Positions 55,068-64,000 of a stretch of 64,000 bases of DNA are shown here, in pieces. Within the stretch, counting starts at the first letter, position 1; each line of letters starts with the position of its first letter. A model generated the notes under the pieces. That model worked only from the letters and a program-made list of their open reading frames with translations, had not been told where the DNA came from and made no database searches. The stretch is from Nitrobacter sp051535235 (GTDB lineage Bacteria; Pseudomonadota; Alphaproteobacteria; Rhizobiales; Xanthobacteraceae). The DNA is taken from the NCBI RefSeq assembly GCF_051535235.1, contig NZ_JBPPLZ010000007.1, forward strand, positions 140,099-204,098, written 5' to 3'. Both the position numbers and the translations under genes were made by a program.

Positions 55068-56258
55068 TCAGACCCGCTTGTTTGCCCGCATCAGGTCGGC
55101 GAAGCGCCTGAAAAGATAGTGCGAGTCGCGCGGACCCGGCGAAGCCTCGGGGTGATACTGGACGGAGAACACCGGCTTGCCCTCGAGTTCGAGGCCGCAA
55201 TTGGAGCCGTCGAACAGCGAGACGTGGGTCTGCTTCGCGCCCTTCGGCAGCGTCGCCTCGTCGACGGCGAAACCGTGATTCATCGAGGTGATCTCCACCT
55301 TGCCGGTGGTCTCGTCCCTGACCGGATGATTGGCGCCGTGGTGACCCTGATGCATCTTCCTGGTTTTTGCGCCGACCGCGAGGCCGAGCATCTGGTGGCC
55401 CAGGCAGATGCCGAAGGTCGGCGTTCCCGACTCGATTACCTTGCGGATCGTCGGCACGGCGTACTTGCCGGTCTCGGCCGGATCGCCGGGGCCGTTTGAG
55501 AGGAACACACCGTCCGGTTTCATGGCCAGGATGTCGTCTGCCGACGTGGTCGCCGGCACCACCGTGATCTTGCAGCCTTCGCCGGCGAGCAGGCGCAGGA
55601 TGTTGCGCTTGATACCGTAATCGACGGCGACGACATTGAATTCCGGCTTGTCCTGCCGGTCGAATCCCTTGCCCCAGGCCCACGGCGTTTCGTCCCAGGT
55701 GTAGCGCTGGCTCGCCGTCACCATCGGCACGAGGTCCATGCCCTCCAGCCCCGGCCACTCGCGCGCTTCTTCCTTCAATCCGTGCAGGTCGAACTTGCCG
55801 TCCCTCGCGTGCGCGACCACCGCGTTGGGCATGCCCCTGGTGCGGATCATCGCGGTCAGCGCGCGGGTATCGATGCCCGCGATGCCGATGATGCCGCGCG
55901 CTTTCAGCCAGGCGTCGAGATGCCTGGAGGCGCGATAGTTCGACGGCGAGGTGATGGCGCTGCGCAGGATGACGCCGCGCACCCCCGGCGTTGCCGCCAT
56001 GTTAACCGTCTCGATGTCTTCGTCGTTGGCGCCGACATTGCCGATGTGCGGGAAGGTGAAGGTGATGAGTTGTCCAGCATAGGAAGGATCGGTGAGGATT
56101 TCCTCGTATCCGGTCATCGCGGTGTTGAAGCAGACTTCGCCAACCGCCTGACCCTCCGCGCCGAGACCGAAGCCTTCGAGCACGGTGCCGTCGGCCAGCA
56201 CGAGAAGCGCGGTCGGTTTGAGGTCCGGCCAGGCTGAAGCGTTTTCCGATGTGGTCAT
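55068..56258 (-). CDS. carA: Carbamoyl-phosphate synthase small subunit
   Basis: A 396-residue glutamine amidotransferase that feeds ammonia to CarB. The N-terminal part starts LVLADGTVLEGFGLGAEG. The catalytic Cys is in FGICLGHQMLG (about residue 283), and the triad is completed by His369 and Glu371 in QYHPEASPGP. carB lies about 2.6 kb downstream on the same strand, separated by dps, a methyltransferase and two tRNA genes, so they are not a tight operon. Confidence 0.97.
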   Translation of the reverse strand: MTTSENASAWPDLKPTALLVLADGTVLEGFGLGAEGQAVGEVCFNTAMTGYEEILTDPSYAGQLITFTFPHIGNVGANDEDIETVNMAATPGVRGVILRSAITSPSNYRASRHLDAWLKARGIIGIAGIDTRALTAMIRTRGMPNAVVAHARDGKFDLHGLKEEAREWPGLEGMDLVPMVTASQRYTWDETPWAWGKGFDRQDKPEFNVVAVDYGIKRNILRLLAGEGCKITVVPATTSADDILAMKPDGVFLSNGPGDPAETGKYAVPTIRKVIESGTPTFGICLGHQMLGLAVGAKTRKMHQGHHGANHPVRDETTGKVEITSMNHGFAVDEATLPKGAKQTHVSLFDGSNCGLELEGKPVFSVQYHPEASPGPRDSHYLFRRFADLMRANKRV

Positions 56259-56366
56259 GAGCGCATGACATAGCCCGGCTACCGCACCGCGTCAAACTCC
56301 GGTTGTCTCTCGCGCCGCCGCGGCTTACATCAGACTTTGCGATGAATTCGGCGGCGTTCCATGCCG

Positions 56367-56445
56367 CTAGTGGAGTGAATTTGACATTCGCTACCCCACT
56401 TTGCGGCAAACTCAGCAAGCGAATGTCAAATTCTAACTCCACTAG
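56367..56445. repeat. CTAG-bounded hairpin element 2
   Basis: CTAGTGGAGT at the left and ACTCCACTAG at the right pair fully. After a small bulge, GAATTTGACATTCGCT pairs with AGCGAATGTCAAATTC, around a 25-nt loop with its own TTTGC/GCAAA pair. It lies 109 bp upstream of carA. It has the same plan as the elements at 48754 and 56460. Confidence 0.85.
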
Positions 56446-56459
56446 AAACCTAATAACTG

Positions 56460-56534
56460 CTAGTGGTCCTTTTAATTCTAACATTTGCGAGAACTCTGCT
56501 GCAACGGGATGCAAATGTTAGAATTGGACCACTA
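56460..56534. repeat. CTAG-bounded hairpin element 3
   Basis: CTAGTGGTCC pairs with GGACCACTA, then after a TTTT bulge AATTCTAACATTTGC (56474-56488) pairs with GCAAATGTTAGAATT (56511-56525). The 22-nt loop contains GAACTC and GCAACG as in element 1. It ends 2 bp before the ribosome site of yqeY. Confidence 0.85.
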
Positions 56535-56549
56535 TGGGGAGACTTTCCG

Positions 56550-57005
56550 ATGCTGCGCGACGACATCAACAACGCCGTCAAGGAGGCGATGAAGGCCAAG
56601 GACGAGCGCAAGCTGTCCACCCTGCGGATGGTCAACTCCACCATCAAGAACGCCGACATCGAGGCGCGCGGCCAGGGCAAGCCACCGCTGTCGGACGGCG
56701 ATCTGCTCGGCCTTCTGCAGAAGATGATCAAGCAGCGCCAGGAATCGGTCGAGCTCTATGAGAAAGGTGGCCGCGAGGAACTGGCGGCGCAGGAGCGTGC
56801 CGAAATTCTTGTGATCTCCGGCTATCTGCCGAGGCAGATGTCGGATGACGATATGAAGTCCGCCGTCGCCGCCACCATTGCCGAGACCGGAGCGGCCGGC
56901 ATCAAGGACATGGGCAAGGTGATCGGCGCGCTGAAGGCCAAATATGCGGGGCAGATGGATTTCGGCAAGGCCAGCGGCGTGGTGAAGGCCGCGCTGACGG
57001 GGTAA
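56550..57005 (+). CDS. GatB/YqeY domain protein
   Basis: A 151-residue stand-alone YqeY protein. Its start MLRDDINNAVKEAMKAKDER, the AQERAEILVISGYLPRQMSD block and the C-terminal helical part match the family. The fold is that of the tRNA-binding tail of GatB, but the role is unclear. ATG 56550 has GGGGAG 9 bases upstream; that site directly follows hairpin element 3, which may influence translation. Confidence 0.93.
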   Translation: MLRDDINNAVKEAMKAKDERKLSTLRMVNSTIKNADIEARGQGKPPLSDGDLLGLLQKMIKQRQESVELYEKGGREELAAQERAEILVISGYLPRQMSDDDMKSAVAATIAETGAAGIKDMGKVIGALKAKYAGQMDFGKASGVVKAALTG

Positions 57006-57303
57006 ATCCTTATGCGCGCCCCGGACGCGGCGCGTTGTGCCCGCGATGTGATGCGCCGCTGATCGGGGGCCGTCCTAATTAGAATGCCACACCGCGCCCC
57101 GGACACGATTGCGCCCATCGATGATCACGGGATGATTGCGCGCGATAACAGTCTGCCGTGACCGCGACAGCAAGGTGTCGTGCCGCGAGTTGCGCACGCG
57201 CGACTGATTTGGTTCCGCCGGCCGCGGAGAAATAGTTCAGTTCCTATTCGGGAACGACGCGTCGCGCATCGCGTTGTCGCCTCATCAAACAGGAGGCGAA
57301 AAC

Positions 57304-57390
57304 ATGGGCTTTGGACGCGGACTTCTTCTTTGGCTGATCGGGATTCCGATTCCGCTGATCATTCTCATCGCACTTCTCATGCATCACTGA
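57304..57390 (+). CDS. 28-residue membrane protein
   Basis: A tiny protein beginning MGFGRGLLLWLIGIPIPLII and ending in MHH, mostly one membrane helix. A strong AGGAGG precedes the ATG. I believe near-identical peptides occur widely in Rhizobiales. It lies 20 bp before the DUF3309 gene and is probably co-transcribed. The gap 57006-57303 shows nothing else supported. Confidence 0.65.
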   Translation: MGFGRGLLLWLIGIPIPLIILIALLMHH

Positions 57391-57409
57391 TCCTGAGCGA
57401 GGAACGACC

Positions 57410-57574
57410 ATGAGCATCGGCACGATCATCCTGATCATTCTTATTATTGCGCTGCTCGGCGGCTTCAGCGGCATCGGCGGCGGGCCGTTTTACGGCACCG
57501 GCTATTATGGTGGCGGCGGTCTCGGATTGGTGATCATTATCCTGATCATCCTTCTCCTGATGGGACGCATTTAG
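57410..57574 (+). CDS. DUF3309 family small membrane protein
   Basis: A 54-residue protein with an N-terminal hydrophobic segment (MSIGTIILIILIIALLGGFS), a Gly/Tyr-rich middle (GPFYGTGYYGGGGLGL) and a C-terminal hydrophobic segment ending MGRI. This matches DUF3309. The function is unknown; stress-related expression is often seen for such genes. It is likely in one transcript with the 28-residue protein. Confidence 0.8.
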   Translation: MSIGTIILIILIIALLGGFSGIGGGPFYGTGYYGGGGLGLVIIILIILLLMGRI

Positions 57575-57610
57575 CTGGAGTTGGCTGAACTGAAAACAAG
57601 TTAGATCGAA

Positions 57611-57663
57611 ACGTCATTACGGGCGAAGCAATCCATCAACGAACTCACCCGGATTGCTTCGCC
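57611..57663. repeat. Palindromic repeat, GAAGCAATCC family
   Basis: ACGTCATTACGGGCGAAGCA leads to ATCC, and GGATTGCTTCG follows about 18 bp later as the other arm. It is a shorter relative of the element at 22626-22706. Confidence 0.7.
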
Positions 57664-57716
57664 GCCAGCCCTCCGATAGCCGGTGCGGGCGTCACCGGAG
57701 TCAATCATCAGGGATC

Positions 57717-58517
57717 TCAAGCGCAGGAGGATTGCGGCGCGATCAGCGTCGTCTCGATCTCGCGGAGCAGCCGCGTCAATCGCTTCGCCCACTGCGCCTG
57801 TCCGGTTTCATCGGCAATCAAATCCTGCCTGATCTCGATGCCGGTATTCATCAAGCCGCGCGCCTCGCCATGCACGGGGATGGTATGGTCGGTGAGGTCG
57901 CTTACCGCATAAGGTTCGTTGTCCCCGACGACAAGATCGCCTTCGGCGCGCAGCAGCGACAGCAACAGACGCGGCAGCACCGGACTGCGGTGATAGAGCG
58001 TGCCGACATGCCAGGGCCGCGCCACCGCGGCATAGACCGGCGTGAAGCTGTGTAGCGACACCAGCACCGTGGGGCGGCCCTGCGCCAGCCGGGCATCGAT
58101 CGCTTCAGCGATCCGCCGATGATAGGGCTCGAAGATCGCGCGTCGCCGCGCGGCGGCATCGGCTGGCGAAATGCCTTGATTGCCCGGAACGACCGTGGCC
58201 TCGCTGATTGCCGGAATCGAGCTTGCGGCATCCGGCGGCCGGTTGCAGTCGATCACCAGCCGTGAGTAGTGCTGCGCGATCAGATGGGCATCCAGCGCCG
58301 ATGAAACCCGTTCGGCGACGCCGGCAATCCCGATATCCCAGGCGATATGCCGCGTCAGTTCGCTTTCCGGGAGGCCGAGATCACCGAGCGCCTCCGGAAT
58401 CAGGCGGCCGTAATGGTCGCATGTCAAAAGAAAGGGTGAAGCGCCGGAGACGTTGCGCTCGATGACGGGCGGTTCGGCGAGGGCCTTAAGTGCTGGCTGC
58501 GCATCAAGGGCTGTCAT
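57717..58517 (-). CDS. N-formylglutamate amidohydrolase family protein
   Basis: A 266-residue member of the FGase family. FLLTCDHYGRLIPEALGDLG, ELTRHIAWDIGIAGVAERVS and LVSLHSFTPVY carry the conserved His/Asp residues of the predicted zinc site. The family hydrolyses N-formylglutamate in histidine breakdown, but Rhizobiales stand-alone copies may act on other amides. No hut genes are nearby. Its ATG overlaps the stop of the chlorite dismutase-like gene (ATGA), so the two are coupled. Confidence 0.88.
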   Translation of the reverse strand: MTALDAQPALKALAEPPVIERNVSGASPFLLTCDHYGRLIPEALGDLGLPESELTRHIAWDIGIAGVAERVSSALDAHLIAQHYSRLVIDCNRPPDAASSIPAISEATVVPGNQGISPADAAARRRAIFEPYHRRIAEAIDARLAQGRPTVLVSLHSFTPVYAAVARPWHVGTLYHRSPVLPRLLLSLLRAEGDLVVGDNEPYAVSDLTDHTIPVHGEARGLMNTGIEIRQDLIADETGQAQWAKRLTRLLREIETTLIAPQSSCA

Positions 58518-59062
58518 GCCGCGCGCGCCAATCGAATATCCACCTCGCGCTCCACATACGTCCATTCGTCGGTCCTGCGCAGAACCCCGACGAGGTCTTC
58601 GAACATCGCCGCGTGTTCCGGCGCGTATTCGAACCAGGTCAGGAAATCGAAGGGCTCGCCGAGATCGCGGCAGTGATAGAGTTGCCGCGCGATAGCGGGC
58701 AGGTATTTGAGGCTGGCGGCGATATGGTGCGACTTGTCCTCGAAGATTTTCCGCCGTTCTTCCTGCGTCAGTTCCCACCATGCGGTCGACTTCCTGATAG
58801 GGATCAGCGCCGCGTGTGTCGCCTCGGCGCGTCCCAGCCCCGCCTGCGCCGAACTCAGCGCATTTTTTTCGGCGCGTTCGACATAGCGCAAGTGGCTGGT
58901 GACCCCGCGTAACTGCCATGGTGCCGCCGATGCGTCACCCAACGATGCGCTCGGCGCGATCGCCAGATGAGACGCCGGTAAGAGGCTTTCGCCGGTGACG
59001 GAAGCAATCGACAGGATATCCCAGGCGCCGGTGTTGCCGCCGGTGAAGAGTGTGAACTTCAT
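58514..59062 (-). CDS. cld: Chlorite dismutase-like heme protein, short form
   Basis: A 182-residue clade 2 (short, dimeric) chlorite dismutase family protein. It lacks most of the N-terminal ferredoxin-like half of long forms. The C-terminal heme-binding half is intact: SHHIAASLKYLPAIARQLYH supplies the proximal His (about 113) and the distal Arg (about 126) needed to split chlorite into chloride and oxygen. From memory it is very close to the Nitrobacter winogradskyi enzyme. ATG 59062 is used; it is upstream of and coupled to the FGase gene. Confidence 0.92.
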   Translation of the reverse strand: MKFTLFTGGNTGAWDILSIASVTGESLLPASHLAIAPSASLGDASAAPWQLRGVTSHLRYVERAEKNALSSAQAGLGRAEATHAALIPIRKSTAWWELTQEERRKIFEDKSHHIAASLKYLPAIARQLYHCRDLGEPFDFLTWFEYAPEHAAMFEDLVGVLRRTDEWTYVEREVDIRLARAA

Positions 59063-59111
59063 TTCACTCCGTGTGTCTGTGGATAGCTGGGGATATTGGT
59101 AAGAACAGATA

Positions 59112-59120
59112 TGGTACAAT
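59112..59120 (+). promoter_or_regulatory. Possible extended -10 for dnaG
   Basis: TGGTACAAT fits an extended -10 (TGnTATAAT), 77 bp before the dnaG start. A DnaA-box-like TGTGGATAG is at 59078-59086. No good -35 is seen at the right spacing. Confidence 0.35.
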
Positions 59121-59196
59121 ACTAAAAGTGCCTAGCTGATTCGCCCGGGCGGCGGCAGGCAGTTATACCCGTCGCCGAGATTGAGTGAGACGGCGT

Positions 59197-61098
59197 ATGC
59201 GTTTCCCGCCCAGCTTTATTGATGAGGTCAAGGCGCGTCTTCCGGTTTCGGAAGTCGTGGGCCGGCGCGTGAAGCTGAAGCGTGCAGGGCGCGAATTCAA
59301 GGGTCTGTCGCCGTTCCAGCAGGAAAAGACACCGTCGTTCACGGTGAACGATCAGAAACAATTCTACCACGACTTCTCCACCGGCAAGCACGGCAACATC
59401 TTCGACTTCGTGATGGAAACCGAAGGCGTTTCCTTTCCCGAGGCAGTCGAGCGGCTGGCGTCGATGGCGGGGCTTCCGCTTCCGCGCAACTCACGGGAAG
59501 ACGAGCAGCGCGAGCAGCGGCAGAAATCCCTGTTCGAGGTGATGGAGCTTGCGGCCCGGTATTTCGAGCAGAATCTTGCTTCGCGAGCGGGCGCGCAGGC
59601 GCGCGGCTACCTGTCGGACCGTGCGATCGCTCCGTCCAGCATCGTCGAATTTCGCATCGGTTACGCGCTCGCGGAACGCTTCGCGTTAAAGGAATATCTG
59701 GGATCAAAGGGCGTCCCGGTCGCAGACATGATCGAGGCCGGGCTGTTGATCGCCGGCGACGACATCCCCGTTCCTTACGATCGTTTCCGCGACCGGATCA
59801 TCATTCCGATCCATGACCAGCGCGGCCGCGTCGTCGGATTCGGCGGCCGCGCGCTCAAGAAGGACGTGCAGCCCAAATATCTGAACTCGCCGGAAACCTC
59901 GATCTTTCACAAAGGCTCGATCGTTTTCAATTTTCACCGCGCGCGCCAGCCGGCGCATGAGGCCAATTCGGTCGTCGCGGTGGAAGGCTACATGGATGCG
60001 ATCGCGGTCTATCAAGCGGGGATCAAGGCTGTCGTCGCCACCATGGGGACCGCGTTCACGGAAGACCAGATCGCCACGCTGTGGCGATTGTCTCCCGAGC
60101 CTGTCGTCTGCTTCGATTCCGATCGCGCGGGCGTCGCGGCCGCGTATCGATCCGTCGACCGCATCCTGCCCTTGCTTCGCGTCGGCAAGACGTTCCGCTT
60201 CGTGTTCATGGACGAACAGAAAGACCCCGACGACCTGATCCGGGAAAAGGGTGTCGAGGCATTCCGAAGCGTTCTGTCCGGCTCCCTGCCGTTGTGGGAT
60301 GTGCTCTGGCAGCGCGAGACCGACGGTCAGGATGTCCGGACTCCTGACAAACAGGCCGCGCTGGAACAGAAACTCTATGCGCTGGTGCGCACGATTCAGG
60401 ACCCGGCCGTCAACACCGCGTTTTTCCGAACCGCCCGGATGCAGCTCGCCAACCTGTTCTGGCAGGTCAACCGGGGTACGACCCGAAAGACCAGGGAGAC
60501 CACCACTCGATTAAATCCGAAACTGAAGTTTGACGGCGAAGGACAACGTTCGGGGCTGCAAAAGGCCGTCCTCGGGATGCTCGTCGAATATCCTGACCTG
60601 CTTGAGGACAAGCGGGACTCCGTCCTGCGTCTGCAATTCGCCGAGGACCTCGATCGTTTTCTGACGCAACTCCTTCAGTTGCTTCTGACCGAGGCAAAAT
60701 TGTCGGTCTCGGTGATCTGGGACAAACTCGACGGCGAATTCTACGAAACGCTGCAAGCCGTCCACGGAGAAGCGGGCGACGGAAAGCCGCGCGGGCATCG
60801 GCTGTTCGACCGCTTTCCGATTTTGAGCCGCGACCCGCCGTCCGATTTTGTTTCCGGATGCATGGATCACTTCATCAAGATCCTGCATGCGCATGAGATA
60901 GAAGACGACATCCAGAGAGCCAGGCTCGACGCCGGGCAGGGAGACGAATCCGCCGTCGAGCGCCTGCTGAATCTGGTTCGGGAGCGTCATTCCGAACAGG
61001 AGAGCATCAGCGCCGAGGGAGTAGCTTTATCGGAGTGGGCGGAAGACATCATCCGCATCTGGGCGCCCCAAAGCGGGACGATGCATCTGGCCGCATGA
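59197..61098 (+). CDS. dnaG: DNA primase
   Basis: A 633-residue primase that makes RNA primers at the replication fork with DnaB. The N-terminus MRFPPSFIDEVKARLPVSEV is typical. The zinc-binding module (about residues 37-65) has none of the usual ligands: the C-P-F-H and C-F-G-C pattern is replaced by LSPFQ and YHDFSTG. The TOPRIM core is intact: AVEGYMDAIAVYQAGI (about 260) and VCFDSDRAGVAAA (about 305), with KDPDDLIREKG. The C-terminal helicase-binding part follows. ATG 59197 is preferred over a GTG at 59185. Confidence 0.96.
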   Translation: MRFPPSFIDEVKARLPVSEVVGRRVKLKRAGREFKGLSPFQQEKTPSFTVNDQKQFYHDFSTGKHGNIFDFVMETEGVSFPEAVERLASMAGLPLPRNSREDEQREQRQKSLFEVMELAARYFEQNLASRAGAQARGYLSDRAIAPSSIVEFRIGYALAERFALKEYLGSKGVPVADMIEAGLLIAGDDIPVPYDRFRDRIIIPIHDQRGRVVGFGGRALKKDVQPKYLNSPETSIFHKGSIVFNFHRARQPAHEANSVVAVEGYMDAIAVYQAGIKAVVATMGTAFTEDQIATLWRLSPEPVVCFDSDRAGVAAAYRSVDRILPLLRVGKTFRFVFMDEQKDPDDLIREKGVEAFRSVLSGSLPLWDVLWQRETDGQDVRTPDKQAALEQKLYALVRTIQDPAVNTAFFRTARMQLANLFWQVNRGTTRKTRETTTRLNPKLKFDGEGQRSGLQKAVLGMLVEYPDLLEDKRDSVLRLQFAEDLDRFLTQLLQLLLTEAKLSVSVIWDKLDGEFYETLQAVHGEAGDGKPRGHRLFDRFPILSRDPPSDFVSGCMDHFIKILHAHEIEDDIQRARLDAGQGDESAVERLLNLVRERHSEQESISAEGVALSEWAEDIIRIWAPQSGTMHLAA

Positions 61099-61723
61099 GC
61101 ACGTGCTGCCTCCGGCGGCGAATCGTGGCGACTTTCGCCCGAGCGAAGGGGCAGAAGGCAGAGCGGGAACCGGAGTGTGGAAATGTTGCGAATGCAGGGG
61201 GCGGGCTCGCCGCCCGACGACCGTTCGGGTGTCGGAGGCCAAATCGGAGTTGCGCCGCGATGTTTCACCTCCCGAGACCGGCCGGACGGCTTGCATCGTA
61301 AGTCGCGCTCATTACTTAGGGAATTACCGCAGGCTACGGCAGCACGCCAAAACCCTGTCGGGATAAGGGGTGCGCCGGCGGCCGTCGACGCGCCCGAATG
61401 GGGAACCGGGCGATCCGGGTCTTGGGGCGTCCGAAACACGATTGAGGCGGGACGGCGGCGCCCGGAACCGCGAAAAGACTCGCCAAATCCATGGTTTGGC
61501 GGCAGAAACAGGGTTAATGGAAAGTCAAGGCCTGACAGGTTAGGTCATCCGACACGTAGTCCAACGCGAGTACGATCATTCGGCGAGAGGGTTGACGGGG
61601 TGGCGAGAGATTGCGCCGCCCTTTGTGCGTCCGGGAGCGGCGCACATCGAAAGCGCCGGGCGCGGCGCGGATTTCACGGGGAAGCGGGCGACTTCCCGAT
61701 TGAGTGCGTTTCAGGAGCTGTGA
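61099..61723. other. Long leader region between dnaG and rpoD
   Basis: This 625-bp gap has no convincing gene. It should hold the rpoD promoter and a long 5' region. Open frames here are arginine/glycine-rich and lack ribosome sites. No classical hairpin-plus-T-run terminator is evident after dnaG, so read-through into rpoD is possible, as in the macromolecular synthesis operons of other bacteria. Confidence 0.4.
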
Positions 61724-63877
<2,154 letters not shown>

Positions 63878-63922
63878 GCTCCAAACCTGATCAGAGTATT
63901 GAAGTTAGGAAGCAAATCAGAT

Positions 63923-63944
63923 TCAAGCTCTGCACGGAGCTTGA
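63923..63944. other. Hairpin in front of transposase start
   Basis: TCAAGCTC and GAGCTTGA pair perfectly around TGCACG and end 2 bp before the transposase ATG. It could reduce translation from outside transcripts, as seen for several insertion sequences, or be part of the IS end. Confidence 0.5.
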
Positions 63945-63946
63945 CG

Positions 63947-64000
63947 ATGGCGAATGAGTTTTGGCTAAGCGATGCGCAATGGGCAGCGATCGACCCGTTG
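63947..64000 (+). mobile_element. IS5-type transposase start, cut by window edge
   Basis: Eighteen codons are visible: MANEFWLSDAQWAAIDPL. FWLSDAQWAxIxPL is the typical N-terminus of IS5-superfamily (DUF4096-containing) transposases. The insertion sequence would begin between the rpoD stop (63877) and about 63925; the rest lies outside the window. Confidence 0.75.

Overview
The window looks like a chromosomal segment of an alphaproteobacterium of the Nitrobacter/Bradyrhizobium/Rhodopseudomonas group (Bradyrhizobiaceae). Supporting signs are high GC, a long-form UvrB, a DnaG without zinc ligands, a class A RNase P RNA, an Irr-type iron box, and several palindromic intergenic repeat families known from this group. 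A 182-residue chlorite dismutase-like protein closely resembles, from memory, the short dimeric enzyme of Nitrobacter winogradskyi, so Nitrobacter is my best guess. No search was run.

Layout. 1-5.5 kb: a cut-off unknown gene with operator-like repeats, three conserved unknown proteins and uvrB. 5.5-14.5 kb: a CWC cysteine-rich protein, a membrane PAS protein, an acetyltransferase, a GT-C-like membrane protein, a small GlsB-type membrane protein, a rhodanese and a 3-mercaptopyruvate sulfurtransferase, and an L,D-transpeptidase. 15-22.6 kb: ettA, an AI-2E/PerM-type exporter with a long C-terminal addition, tam, a UPF0114 protein coupled to an MltB-like transglycosylase. 22.9-31.1 kb: secreted small proteins, the bfd-bfr iron-storage pair with an Irr box, an oligopeptidase B, and several envelope or unknown proteins.

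31.1-36.9 kb (minus strand) is a thiamine operon: promoter, TPP riboswitch, thiO, thiS, thiG, thiE, a small membrane protein, thiC, and a foreign-looking Mug-type glycosylase coupled to thiC. 37-44.4 kb carries a transglycosylase, a PRC-barrel protein, a DUF4403 protein, an extensin-like lipoprotein, rnpB, small membrane proteins and an orphan ParA with repeated operator-like sites. 44.5-49 kb: lysR-trxB, a divergent lrp, doxX, greA. 49-57 kb: carB with a terminator-like leader, two unusual tRNA genes, a methyltransferase, dps, carA and yqeY. 57-64 kb: two tiny membrane proteins, an N-formylglutamate amidohydrolase coupled to the chlorite dismutase-like gene, dnaG, rpoD, and the first 18 codons of an IS5-type transposase at the right edge.

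Most genes are ordinary housekeeping or envelope functions. The unusual material is between genes: three CTAG-bounded hairpins whose stems differ in sequence but keep pairing (48.75, 56.37 and 56.46 kb), a tRNA-Cys(GCA)-like gene beside a divergent tRNA-Gly(UCC), a terminator-type leader in front of carB, a repeat element read in frame inside uvrB, and a palindrome in the spacer of the thi promoter. No CRISPR array, prophage or secretion cluster was seen.
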